Source: Cranoglanis bouderius
Taxonomy: Eukaryota > Chordata > Actinopteri > Siluriformes > Cranoglanididae
Length of the DNA stretch: 64,000 nt
Reading direction: 5' to 3'
Assembly (NCBI GenBank): GCA_023630585.1
Contig: CM042546.1
Location: 23,789,125-23,853,124, forward strand
The translations under genes and the position numbers were made by a program. Shown piece by piece: positions 33,356 through 44,351 of the stretch. The stretch's first letter is position 1; each line of letters starts with the position of its first letter. The notes under the pieces were generated by a model, which was not told where the DNA came from, did no database searches, and was given only the letters and a program-made list of their open reading frames with translations.

Positions 33356-34479
33356 TCTGAAAGTATCGGAACTGCATGGCCAATTTTTTGTTTTACTTTA
33401 CACTGAAGACATTTGGGGTTGAGATCAAAAGATGAATTAATGACGATATATCAGAATTTCAGCTTTTATTTCCTGATATTTACATATTAGATGTGTTAAA
33501 CAACTTAGAACATGACACATTTTACTTGAACCCACACATTTTTCAAATAATCAAAAATATTGAACATTTGACTGACAGTTGTTTCTGGTTGCCCAGGTGA
33601 GCCTTGTTAGATTGATTGTTTAGACAGTTAATAGCTCTGAATGTATACTCTTGGTTTTAGCCTTCAGTTTCAACATGAAGACCAGAGAGCTGTCTATTGG
33701 GAGAAAAACAGGCCATTTTGAAGCTGAGAAAAGAGTATATATTGGGAATATATTGGCATAGCCAATACAACAATTTAGGATATCCTGAGAAAGAAGGAAA
33801 CCACAACGAGACATCGAACAGGCTGTCCAAGGAAAACAGCAGCAGTTGATGACAGAAACATTGTGAGAGTTGTAAAGAAAAAGCACAAAACAACAGTCAG
33901 TGACATCACCAACAACTGCCACAGGGCATGCATGAAGGTACCACAATCCACTATTCAAAGATGTCGTCGAAAGCATAAATATAGTGGCCATACCACCAGA
34001 TGTAAACCACTCATCAGCAGTAAGAATCGGAAAGCCAGATTGGAATTGGCAAAGAAATATAGAGATGAAAAGTTCTGGAACCAAGATTAACCTCTAGGTG
34101 ATGGAAAGGCCAAAGTGTGGAGGATGAAAGACCTTAACACAATTGAGCATGCATTTCACCTCCTGAAGAGGAGATTGAAGGGAGAACCTCCGTACAAGCC
34201 TGAAAAAGAAGAATGCAACAGTTTGGTGATTATTTACTTTCATTTATTTTAAGATCATCTGTTCCTATACTTTTGCTCACCAAAAATTGGGAGGTCTGAC
34301 ACCAAAGGTGCCATGTTCTAAGTTGATTAAGACAACTAGATGTACATATCAGCAAATGAAAGCTGAAATTCTGATCTATCATCTTTTCATCTTTTGATTT
34401 CAAACAAATGTGTTCATGGTATAGCAAAAACAATAATAATAATTGGCCATGCTGTTTCAATAATTTCAGAGGGGACTGA
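33356..34479 (+). mobile_element. Tc1-like transposon, internally deleted
   Basis: The termini 'tacagtcccctctgaaagta' and 'tcagaggggactga' are inverted, as are the sub-terminal 'gagatcaaaagatgaa' and 'tcatcttttgattt'. Transposase remnants run 33675-34230. The N-terminal domains include 'TTVSDITNNCHRA' and 'VPQSTIQRCR'. These jump directly to 'LNTIEHAFHLLKRRLKGE' near the C-terminus, so the first two catalytic Asp regions are deleted. This family is related to the pieces at 12033-13105. Confidence 0.88.
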
Positions 34480-34532
34480 ATTTGTCTACTATGAACAAAA
34501 TGTGAAACAAATATGTTCCTCACATTTTTATT

Positions 34533-36101
34533 TACAACTCCAATTCCAAAAAAGTTGGGACACTGTGTAAAATGTGAATAAATACAGAATGCAATGATTT
34601 GCAAATCTCATAAACCCATATGTTATTCAAAATAGAACATAGAAACATATCAAATGTTTAAATTGAGGAAATGTACCATTTTGAGGAAAAAAATAAGGTA
34701 ATTTTGAATTTGATGGCCACAACACGTCTCAAAAAAGTTGGGATGGGGGCAACAAAAGGCTGGAAAAGTAAGTGTTACTAAAAAGAAACAGCTGGAGGAA
34801 CATTTTGCAATTAATTAGGTTAATTGGCAACAGGTCAGGTCATCTTAGAGAGGCAGAGTCTCTCAGAAGTAAAGATGGGTAGAGGTTCACCAATCTGCGA
34901 AAAACTATGTCTACAGTTTGTGGAACAATTTCAGAATAATGTTCCTCAACGTAAAATTGCGAAGACTTTGAATATCTCATCATCTACAGTACATAATATC
35001 TTCAAAAGGTTCCGAGAATCTGGAGAAATGTCTGTGCGCAAGGGACAAGGGCGAAAATCAATAATGCATGCCCATGATCAGGCGGCACTGCATTAAAAAC
35101 AGGCATGATTCTGTAATGGAAATCACTGCATGGGCTCAGAAACACCTCCAGAACTTACTGTCTGTGAACACAGTTCGCCGTGCCATCCACAAATGCAGGT
35201 GAAACTCTATCATGCAAAGAAGAAGCCATATGTGAACATGATCCAGAAACGCCGCCGTCTTCTCTGGGCCAAAGCTCATTTAAAATGGACTGAGGCAAAG
35301 TGGAAAACTGTTCTGTGGTCAGACGAATCAAAATGTGAAATTCTTTTTGTAAACTATGGATGCAGTGTCCTCTGAACTAAAGAGTAGAGGGACTCTACTC
35401 TTGTTATCAGCGCTCAGTTCAAAAGCCTGCATCTCTGATGCTATGGGGTTGCATTAGTGCCTATGGAATGGGCAGCTTGCACATCTGGAAAGGCACCATC
35501 AATGCTGAAAGGTATATACGGGTTTTAGGGCAACATATGCTTCCATCCAGACGACGTCTTTTTCAGGGAAGCCTTTGCATATTTCAGCAAGACAATGCTA
35601 AACCACATACTGCATCTATTATAACAGCATGGCTTCATAGTAGAAGAGTCCGGGTGTTGAACTATCCTGCCTGCAGTCCAGACCTTTCACCAGTTGAAAA
35701 CATTTGGCGCCTCATGAAACGAAAAATACGACAAAGAAGACCCAGGACTGTTGAGCAGCAAGAATCCTGAATCAGACACAAATGGGAAAACATTCCTTTC
35801 CCAAAACTCCAGCAACTGGTCTCCTCAGTTCCCAGACATTTACGGACCGTTGTTGGACTGGGATACTACACAGTGGAAAACATGGCCCTGTCCCAACTTT
35901 TTTGAGACATGTTGCTGCCATCAAATTCAAAATTACCTTATTTTTTCATTAAAATGGTACATTTCCTCAGTTTAAACATTTGATATGTTTTCCATGTTCT
36001 ATTGTGAATAAAACATGGGTTTATGAGATTTGCAAATCATTGCATTCTGTTTTTATTTAAATTTTACACAGCGTCCCAACTTTTTTGGAATTGGGGTTGT
36101 A
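34533..36101 (+). mobile_element. Tc1-like transposon (AATTCCAAAAAAGTTGGG family)
   Basis: It is bounded by 'tacaactccaattccaaaaa' and the inverse 'ttttttggaattggggttgt'. The terminal repeats are about 200 bp. It carries the most complete transposase of this family in the window (34875-35900). The antisense relative is nested at 28095-29158. Confidence 0.92.
34875..35900 (+). pseudogene. Tc1-like transposase, nearly full length
   Basis: ATG at 34875. The first helix-turn-helix is 'VPQRKIAKTLNISSSTVHNI'. A TAA follows at codon 74. A second frame (35130-35375) has 'VLWSDESKCEILF' with the first catalytic Asp, then a stop. The third (35438-35770) has 'FQQDNAKPHTASII' with the second Asp and 'SPDLSPVENIWRLMKRK' with the Glu. 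The DDE set is intact but split by at least two stops or shifts, so it is not active. Confidence 0.9.
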
Positions 36102-36529
36102 GCTCCAGTCCTTTCTGTATATTTAAATAAACACATTTTGCTGCCTGCCCCAGTTCAGCTTGTGACAAATATCTTTATCAAGAAAGGAAATAAAAAATTT
36201 TTATTGGCTGCCTATTAAGTGCCACCTTGACTACAAAATCCTGATTGGCATTTCAAGCTCTAATGTTTAGCTGTGGCAGGCTTACTGTTAACCCCATAGA
36301 TCCCAACTCAGCTGATGGAAGATGTTTTTCTTATTTTGACTCTTACTGAGAACATTAGAATGCAAGTTCAAGATGTTCTGTTTTTAAATACAGATTAAAA
36401 TCATACTTGTTCAACTGTGCCTATTTATGGTCTTATTTTATTTTTATATCTTAGACTAACATGATTGGTTGTTTTTATTTTTTATTGTGTATATAAACTT
36501 GATTGTCTTTGACATCTCCTTTTCTGTAG

Positions 36530-36679
36530 AATGGAGCGATATATCAAAGAAAAGGAGACATTGGAGAGAGAGCTGTACAACCACTTTGTGCTGATTCTTA
36601 ATGAGAAGAAGGCCAAGAACCGCACTTTACAGGAGAGGATCAAACAACTACAGAATGCTATACAAGACGAAAAGGACAG
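36530..36679 (+). CDS. xrcc4: XRCC4, fourth coding exon (ligase IV-binding coil)
   Basis: Acceptor 'ttttctgtag' ends at 36529. One base completes the Glu codon begun in exon 3. 150 bases run to a 'gtaaag' donor, again leaving two bases. The frame reads 'KETLERELYNHFVLILNEKK', then 'RTLQERIKQLQNAI' and ends 'DEKD'. Vertebrate XRCC4 has '[20 protein letters not shown]' here, the helix gripped by the BRCT linker of DNA ligase IV. This is the best-conserved stretch in the window, and the ligase IV-contacting helix appears intact. Residues are about 166-216. It is followed by a 24.9-kb intron. Confidence 0.94.
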
Positions 36680-36689
36680 GTAAAGAAGC

Positions 36690-37130
36690 CTACTGGATGA
36701 CCTACTGTATCATTTTACAATAGCAAATTCATGTGTATTAATATATGAATTAATACTCTGAATTTTCTGAAATACAACCAACTACATAATTATTGGCTTC
36801 ATGAGAATAGGCAAAAATATTGTACAAAATAAATGATATTCACATATAATCTAGTTTTCCACTTAAACAATTGGAGAATCTGCTGCAAAAACATTTTCAC
36901 CAGAACATTTTAATAGCCATAATTAACTTTTTTTTTTTTTAAAGTGTGGCTAAATGATTTTTCAAGAAATCTTTGTGTCAATCATCATCCTTGAAAATTT
37001 TCCAACAATTTTTGCTTTGAGCAGCTTTTGTTGCCTTTGACTTTCAAAACAAAATACACAGATGGTTGTTCACCTGCATAATTAGGGTGGCTATAAAACA
37101 TGTGGACAAAATGTGATATACAATAGCATT
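36690..37130. other. Intronic DNA, nothing recognised
   Basis: AT-rich start of xrcc4 intron 4, up to the target site of the ERV-2 insertion. Confidence 0.4.
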
Positions 37131-37136
37131 AAATAT

Positions 37137-37894
37137 TGTAGGGCTAAAATATATAAAGATAATTACTTAGCCCACTGCTCTCCTATAACCAACGACGGAA
37201 ATAGGTGCAGCGAAGGTTAATGCGTGTTTTAATATATGATTTAAATATCTGACTCCAATAGAATAATCTTCTAGTTAATGCTAGAAGTGTTAGCACTCAG
37301 TGTTCTATCAATATTTACTCCTAAGCAACTTCGAGCGAAGCTTTCATTAAAATGACGTTCCTACGTCAGAGACTTTCATGTAGCTTCTTTATTAAACCAT
37401 TATTTTGTTAGCTCAGAGGTTTCTATCAACGTGCAAGCCTAGGCCTTATTTTACTTGTCAGAGGTTCTATTTAAACTTGCAAGCATTAACCTTTACTTTT
37501 GGCTTGTCAGAGGTTGACCTTAAACGTGTCTAACGTATTATACACTTTTAGTTTAAGAAGTTATTCATAATAAGAATACCAAACATAGGCACAGAGTATT
37601 TAGAAATAGAATAACAAATGCATTTAATATGAGAACACAATTGAAAGATACATAAAATAGAGTCAAAAGTAACTTACAGGATTACAGTCAGCGTCATGAA
37701 CCTCGGATGTAGAATGGTAAAAGAGGGCCGTTCTTTTCCAAGCATATCCTTTTATACCCCTGAGCCTCTTTGAAATGTATAGTGACCAGGATACCAAATG
37801 GAGATGAAACCATGTGTTTTATGGCAGGGGGGACCCCAATGTGTTTTATGGCAGGGTTATCTCACTTTAAGGAGCTGTATGTTAATTAAGTGCC

Positions 37895-37968
<74 letters not shown>

Positions 37969-38216
37969 GAGCACTTATTACAACATATATTGTAAATGTT
38001 ATTTCCTAAACTATATGATATTTATGATATCACCACATCGTTCACCATGAAATATGGATACAAATGACACCAAACATGCCCTGAGGAATACTGTAATTAA
38101 ACACAGTTTAGATGACCAGTTTTAGTTCACCTGGTATCTCTGAAACACATTCCTGATCATTTTAACCTTAATCACTTCACTGGCACAATTTTAGAAATCT
38201 ACTACAAATCCCTCCT
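37137..38216 (-). repeat. ERV-2 3' LTR (left)
   Basis: Begins 'tgtagggctaaa' and ends 'ctactaca' on the + strand, so it is TG..CA in both senses. It is about 95% identical by eye to 42847-43902 over the first 250 bp. It contains a (TG)n tract at 37889-37964, longer than in the other LTR. Confidence 0.88.
37889..37964. repeat. (TG)n microsatellite in the 3' LTR of ERV-2
   Basis: The tract is interrupted once by 'tttg'. Its equivalent in the other LTR is 43609-43661. Confidence 0.95.
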
Positions 38217-38230
38217 CCAGGACGTCTGAA
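38217..38230 (-). other. Polypurine tract of ERV-2
   Basis: In the antisense direction the sequence is ctggaggagggatt immediately before the LTR. This is the expected place and base composition for plus-strand priming. Confidence 0.6.
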
Positions 38231-39443
38231 AGCAGAGTTTTTTAACGGCCCGAGAACATGTGGCAGTCATCATAGGTTGAAGGGCAGTGATGTCTACAGG
38301 TGATCACAGAGCTGACCAGGACACGACTCCTGAAGATTCAGTTCCACCAGGCATCTTTAGCTGTGTAGAGTAACTGGTCAGGAATCTTGCTGTCTGGTTT
38401 GCACTCTGTTGCAGCTGAAGTCAGTTGCTTGGTGTGGGCTCCTGTGCCCCTCCCAGCAGGGTGTGTCTCTCCTTCCAGCAGAAAGATGAATCAGTGTCCT
38501 GTGGTTCTCTTGTCCAAGATGCATGAATGTCTCATTTTGAAGTTTCTTCTTACTTCCTATGCGGGACGCAGGAGACCCCATATTTCGAAGAGGTCCTCAA
38601 TCCTTCAGAAACTTTTCTCTGTTATTTGGACAGACACTTGGATACACTGATATACTTCCATTTGACACATATTGCAACTGTAAACTCAGACTGACAACAT
38701 ACACATGGCATAGTTTCATATTTCATGGAAACAACAATGTGGTGATTTTTTTTTTTTTTTACCTTTAAGTGATTAAACCATTTGGTCCCATTTGATAACC
38801 TGATCCTTGATAACAATCTCTAATAAATGATTAAATCTAGAAAAGTATGCTCAGGATGTATAAAAGGGTGTGTGTTAATGTTACTTAAAAATTTACTCAA
38901 CAGATATTGAAGGTAAGTTGCTCCTGTACAAACTGAACGTATATTTCTCATAGAAGAGTTAATTTAACTCATAATATAGTTTTTAATCTTAAAAAGCCTA
39001 TGCATGTAGTTCAGCAGCTGTAGTGGAAGCAAACTTAAATGATTTAACATGGTAGGACTATGAATGATAAAACTCAAAATAAAATCTCACAAATGTGAAG
39101 AATAAAAGGATGTGATATCGGTTCACAAATAAACCTGATTTTGTGCTTCACTGGTATGTAGTTATAACAGATGTTAAATTATATAAATACATTTTCTGCG
39201 TGTTGAGTAGACTATACTGATACCCTCCTCAGGTACTGAGGAGTAGTCTAATATAATCTAGTTGAAAGTTAAAACAAACAAAAAGGTAGAGAAATAAAAA
39301 AGAAAAATTAAGATGTTAATGTGAATGACCCTTTTTTTTTTTTTTTTTTTCTGATATACAAATCTCAGTGGATCCAGAGTTTCTTCTGGAAACACTGGGT
39401 GCATGAATAAACATTGAATGGGACACTAGCCCATTACAAAGGC

Positions 39444-39514
<71 letters not shown>

Positions 39515-40570
39515 TCACACCTAGGGTCAATGTAGGGTGCTTAGAACACCTACTGGCAGGCTAATTCCTGTATGTATTAAGACACCTAGTTTGTGTTTCC
39601 TTATGTGTGTCTGTTACTATGTGTGTGACTGTGTTTTACTTAAGCGTAAGCAATAGAGCATGACAAGGCGTGCTGTTATAGAAAATTAATCAATGGCTTT
39701 GGCAGTTGAAGATTGGGAATTCCACAGCACTGTGAGATGAATATAAATAAAATGCTCCAGCAAGAGGCAATATGACATTTATTTTTTATCAATTAGTGTT
39801 GCAAAATTTGGAAAAATCCTGGCGCTAAACCAGGGAGCCATAGTAATAATAATAATAATAATGCTCAAGTTGTGAACTGGCTCTATTTACTATCCTGTTG
39901 CTGTGTGAAAGCATTTTATATTAACTACAGAGGTGTAGCAGCTCTAAATGCTGTGGGGAGAAGCATTACAAGTTAAAATTCAACAGTCAACTCTACTCCT
40001 TTGTAGGGCTTTGTTGGTGTTATTTATGGCAGAAATAACCCACACAATGCCATTAGGAGAGATCAGAAAATGTTCAACGTAGGTAACAGAGTCTTGAATA
40101 ATCTAATGACTATTTCAAGATCAGATTGTAGTTTTAATCTGAAACATAAGATCACTGGCTGTGGTTAACATTTACAACTTTGGTAGGCCTAAATGCTACA
40201 ATTTTACGCAAAACCCAGTCTTATGCTACAATTTTAACTACTTTAGTCTAAATGTACTTCAGTACATTAACAACTGTAACAACTTTAGCTACATTAGCCT
40301 AAATGCACTATAATGCATTAACAACTATTCAACATCAGCTAAAGCCACATTAGTCTAAATGCCGTGTGTTCCTATAAAAACAGTAGTGTTTGTATTTGAT
40401 GTAAGAAACTGTGATTTTAACAATATAAGCTTAATTCAGATGTCAAAGGGTTTTTAAGCCGGTCTGTTACAACAGATCGTTATTTAAACATCTCAGAAAT
40501 CTTTGTCAGGACGGAAGTACATAAAGCACTGAAGGTCATTAACCCTGGCATCATCAAAAACAATGTTTAA
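38231..40570 (-). other. ERV-2 interior downstream of gag, no pol or env
   Basis: There is no conserved retroviral motif. The longest antisense frame (38378-38581) is not recognisable. A CA microsatellite (39447-39512), with 'gggtcaatgtagggtgctta' after it, looks like an inserted fish repeat tail. The remainder is AT-rich and frame-poor. Confidence 0.5.
39447..39512. repeat. (CA)n microsatellite
   Basis: About 33 CA units within the non-coding interior of ERV-2. Confidence 0.95.
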
Positions 40571-40572
40571 TA

Positions 40573-42165
40573 TTAGGGGACAGCTAAGCCCTTTGCTAAA
40601 AGCCCTAAAATTCTTGGCACTTCATTAAATAGAGCTGTAAGCTCACACAGTGTTTTTTGCACAGGCACATTTATGTGAGCTGTATGACCTGAATGTGCAT
40701 TTTTGCGCCGAAGGAAATAAGGTGGTGGACGTCCGTTCCCTAAAGACCAGCACTTCTGGACTGCATGGCCAATTTTGTGGCAGAAGGAACAGAATTTTCC
40801 TTGCTTAGTATGTGACTGGGATTGCATATGTTGGTTTAAACATACTTCTGTGGCTTTAAATTCTGGCTTCTCATCTACTATCCACTGAACTGATGCAATC
40901 TGGCGTTTGTCCTGTCTATTGCGCCTTTCTATTTCGGATGCCCAGCTGACTATCGAATTGAACGTGTTTGCAGGTGGATTTGCGCCCAAACAAAGTGCCT
41001 GTTGCATATGTGGACCTGCATTGTTTTAAGGTACTCCAGCAGAATCCGATTGTCTTTAGTTGGTTCGGCAAAGCCGGGAGAACTCCCTAAAGGTTACCCA
41101 AAGGTGCTCAGCAAATTCTTCAAAAGATTCCTCTCCTTGTTTTAAGCCCATTATTCTGTCCCATTGTGCCGGAACGTCTCCTCTAAGGTCTATAAGAGCT
41201 TGTTTAAGTCTTGCTAGCACATCAGCATTTGTTTCTCCCAATAAAGGATTAATTATTGTGCCATTTTGTAACTCTCCTGGAATTTTGGACACTAATTCAC
41301 GTGGGATAGTTGTGAGCACTATCTGCCAAACGTCTCTTAACTCCAGACTAAATGTACTGGCTTCTAACATTAAGCTACTCCAGTACGGTTCAAACGGACC
41401 TGTACAGGGAAGAGGGCCGAGTTTATCTGCATATGCTGCACATTCTTGAAAAGATAGCTGTCTGCTAATATCAAATCTCTCCCCGTTGGGGCCTGTCATT
41501 GTTTTTATCACGGCTATGTGTGATGATTTAGATGTCTTGGCCCGTGTTGTGCTGAGATTGGGAGGTGGATGTGTGAACGTTACAGGTTGTGCGTATGACT
41601 GGTCCGTCCCAGCTGCTCCAGCTGACTGTATATTTACAGCTGGTTGCTAGTGGGCGGGGCCGTTAGCATGCACAGGTGATAGTACAGGAACAGGACTGAG
41701 TGACTCCAGGGCTAACTTGTAGCGCTTTAACTCACTATGAAGCTTAGCTATGCGTTCATTGAACCCTGTACTCTGTTTTTCCCTGTTTTCCTTTTCAGAT
41801 ATCAACCTGTTGATTTGCAGACGCGTTTTCTCCATCTCCTCAGTGTGGTCGCGCTCGGTGGTACACATTGTTTCTAGCGCAATATTTCTTTCTGTTAAGG
41901 CTTTTGAGCTGTTGTGATGCAATAAATAGCCAATGGCCGATATAATTTTATTATGCTTAGCCTTATTTGAGAAAATATTTCTGGCTTTTCTGCTACTCTC
42001 CCGTTTATGTTCCGAAAAGAACCAATTTAAAACAGTCTCACTGTTTGTTTTTACATCTATATCTTCAGTCAGAAGATAAACCAGAGCCTCTCTCACATCT
42101 CCAGCCCACATTCGCATGAATTCTTGCTGGATTTCGCTAGCCTTTCCCTCAGCCATTGTGTACAA
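40573..42165 (-). pseudogene. ERV-2 gag
   Basis: Gag is the virion core polyprotein. Antisense start at 42165, with a better start context at 42156 ('acaatggc'). The N-terminal 170 codons are helical, with a coiled-coil-like stretch ('MEKTRLQINRLISEKENRE'). A TAG at 41647-41649 interrupts the frame, which resumes to 41056 with a capsid-like region and the major homology motif 'QGEESFEEFAEHLWVTFREF'. A frame break near 41030 leads to 40573-41007. That part holds a perfect C-x2-C-x4-H-x4-C zinc knuckle ('CSFCHKIGHAVQKC', 40750-40791) and a PPPY budding motif (40717-40728). It shows only one stop and one shift, so it is fairly young. Confidence 0.85.
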
Positions 42166-42824
42166 AGTTAAGGTTCTTCCTCAGACTGTGCGAGTCGGAG
42201 TGCCTGCTACACTGATGGGTTTCCCGACCCGTTCTACAAATGTCTATATATCGTGCACCTATAGCTTTCCCTGCTGCTGAAGAGTAAGATCAATTTGCCT
42301 TAGAGGGGGTCAAACCAAAGCGCAGGCACAAATACTTTCAGTGTAGTGTCAATGACTTTGTGCTAATTCAAATCTTGAAAAGGTGTTACCAAATGCACAT
42401 ACAGTCACAATCCGCAGGCAATTTAGTTTCTTAATGCGACTGTTTCTGATTTTTGCACGACGGATATATAATTTTTATCGCGTCGGGTACTAACTATGAA
42501 CCTGCGGGTGAAATTGAATTCAGGCCGGGTTACTGAATACAGGGCGTTTAGCGACACTTTACTATGCCGTAGACAGACCACTTAGACACGTCTGGATATT
42601 TGTATCAGACGGGTTTTACTTAAACAGATTGTTACAATGATCACTTCAGAAAAGTGTTTTTACACTTAAAGCCACAACTGTAGGAAGGAATCCTGGCTAC
42701 TGGATTATTAATGTTAAATCACGTGAGACCTTCAGTTGTGTGATTTCAAATCAAACGAGGTTATCATGAAAAGGTTTTAGTCGCGACGGTTAAGTAGTTT
42801 TATCACGTTGCAAAATTATTTTCT

Positions 42825-42842
42825 ATCACGTCGGGGTCACCA
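42825..42842 (-). other. tRNA-Trp primer-binding site of ERV-2
   Basis: The reverse complement TGGTGACCCCGACGTGAT is complementary to the CCA-tailed 3' end of vertebrate tRNA-Trp, as far as I recall that tRNA. It starts four bases inside the 5' LTR edge at 42847, the normal spacing. Confidence 0.8.
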
Positions 42843-42846
42843 AAAC

Positions 42847-43608
42847 TGTAGGGCTTAAATATATAAAGTTAATTACTTATCCCACTGCTCTCCTATAACC
42901 AACGACGGAAATAGGTGCAGCGAAGGTTAATGCGTGTTTTAATATATGATTTAAATATCTGACTCCAATAGAATAATCTTCTAGTTAATGCTAGAAGTGT
43001 TAGAACTCAGTGTTCCACCAATATTTACTCCTAAGCAACTTCTGAGCTAAGCTTTCATTAAAATGACGCTCCTACGCCAGAGACTTTCATATAGCTTCTT
43101 TATTAAACCATTATGTTGTTAGCTCAGAGGTTTCTATCAACGTGCAAGCCTAGGCCTTATTTTACTTGTCAGAGGTTCTGTTTAAACTTGCAAGTATTAG
43201 CCTTTACTTTTGGCTTGTCAGAGGTTGACCTTAAACGTGTCTAACGTATTATACACTTTTAGTTTAAGAAGTTATTCATAATAAGAATACCAAACATAGG
43301 CACAGAGTATTTAGAAATAGAATAACAAATGCATTTAATATGAGAACACAATTGAAAGATACATAAAATAGAGACAAAAGTAACTTACAAGATTACAGTC
43401 AGCGCCATGAACCTCGGATGCAGAATGGTAAAAAGGGGGACCTGTTCTTTTCCAAGCATATCCTTTATACACCTGAGCCTCTTTGAAATGTATAGTGACC
43501 AGGATACCAAATGGAGATGAAACAATATGTTTTATGGCAGGGTTATCTCACTTTAAGGAGCTGTATGTTAATTAAGTTCCTGAGAATGAGTTCATGCAAA
43601 CCAGGGTG

Positions 43609-43664
<56 letters not shown>

Positions 43665-43902
43665 GAGCACTTATTACAACATATATTGTAAATGTTATTT
43701 CCTAAACTATATGATATTTATGATATCACCACATCATTCACCATGAAATATGGATACAAATGATACCAAACATGCCCTGAGGAATACTGTAATTAAACAC
43801 AGTTTAGATGACCAGTTTTAGTTCACCTGGTATCTCTGAAACACATTCCTGATCATTTTAACCTTAATCACATCACTGCCACAATTTTAGAAATCTACTA
43901 CA
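42847..43902 (-). repeat. ERV-2 5' LTR (right)
   Basis: The partner of 37137-38216, with the same 'tgtagggct' and 'ctactaca' limits. Its (TG)n tract (43609-43661) is shorter, and it has about 25 extra bases ('tcctgagaatgagttcatgc') before the tract. It would drive antisense transcription relative to xrcc4. Confidence 0.88.
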
Positions 43903-43906
43903 ATAT

Positions 43907-44160
43907 TGTGATGATGATCACTGATGTGATAAAATAAGTAAATAAAATATAGAATTTTATTGTGTCTGCATGTGCAATAAAATAGAGAGTTTAAAAATAA
44001 TAATAGTAATGTAATAATAAATGTGTTTTTCTAAAATGTTGTGTAAACACTTTTGCAATTTTTTACAAATACCATCCTCAAGCATGAATACTTTATCTAA
44101 GCCATTTCAATATGCCGTTAGGCCCAATTCCAGTTGGCTTCCTGTTCACTATTTATATAT
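43907..44160. other. Intronic DNA, nothing recognised
   Basis: AT-rich sequence between the ERV-2 insertion and the gypsy LTR fragment. Confidence 0.4.
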
Positions 44161-44351
44161 CTGTAGAACCCCATTGTAGGAGAGGGTAGAAGAAGACTCA
44201 CAAGACAGGTGGAATCTTAACTCCAGGCTCACGCTTATTCGAACCACACATTTTAGTGCATTTTCACATTAGCACAATAGAAACAACAAAACTCGCAGCT
44301 TTCGTGCCTTCAGGTTCAAGTTCACACTTGTTTGCGCTTCTTGGCATGTGA

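Larger units (their letters stand above)
37137..43902 (-). mobile_element. Complete LTR element ERV-2, gag but no visible pol
   Basis: Two direct LTRs of about 1.07 kb (37137-38216 and 42847-43902) enclose an antisense interior. 'atat' flanks both outer edges (37133-37136 and 43903-43906) as a 4-bp target duplication, as in gammaretroviruses. The interior has a tRNA-Trp primer site beside the right (5') LTR, a purine tract beside the left (3') LTR, and a broken gag with major homology region, PPPY and zinc knuckle (40573-42165). The 2.4 kb between gag and the 3' LTR shows no protease, RT, RNase H or integrase. I judge this a non-autonomous, gag-only retroviral derivative. Confidence 0.85.

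Noticed and set aside
38217..40570. Possible env or accessory gene in ERV-2
   Set aside because: No frame longer than about 90 codons, and no signal peptide, furin site or fusion-peptide pattern.
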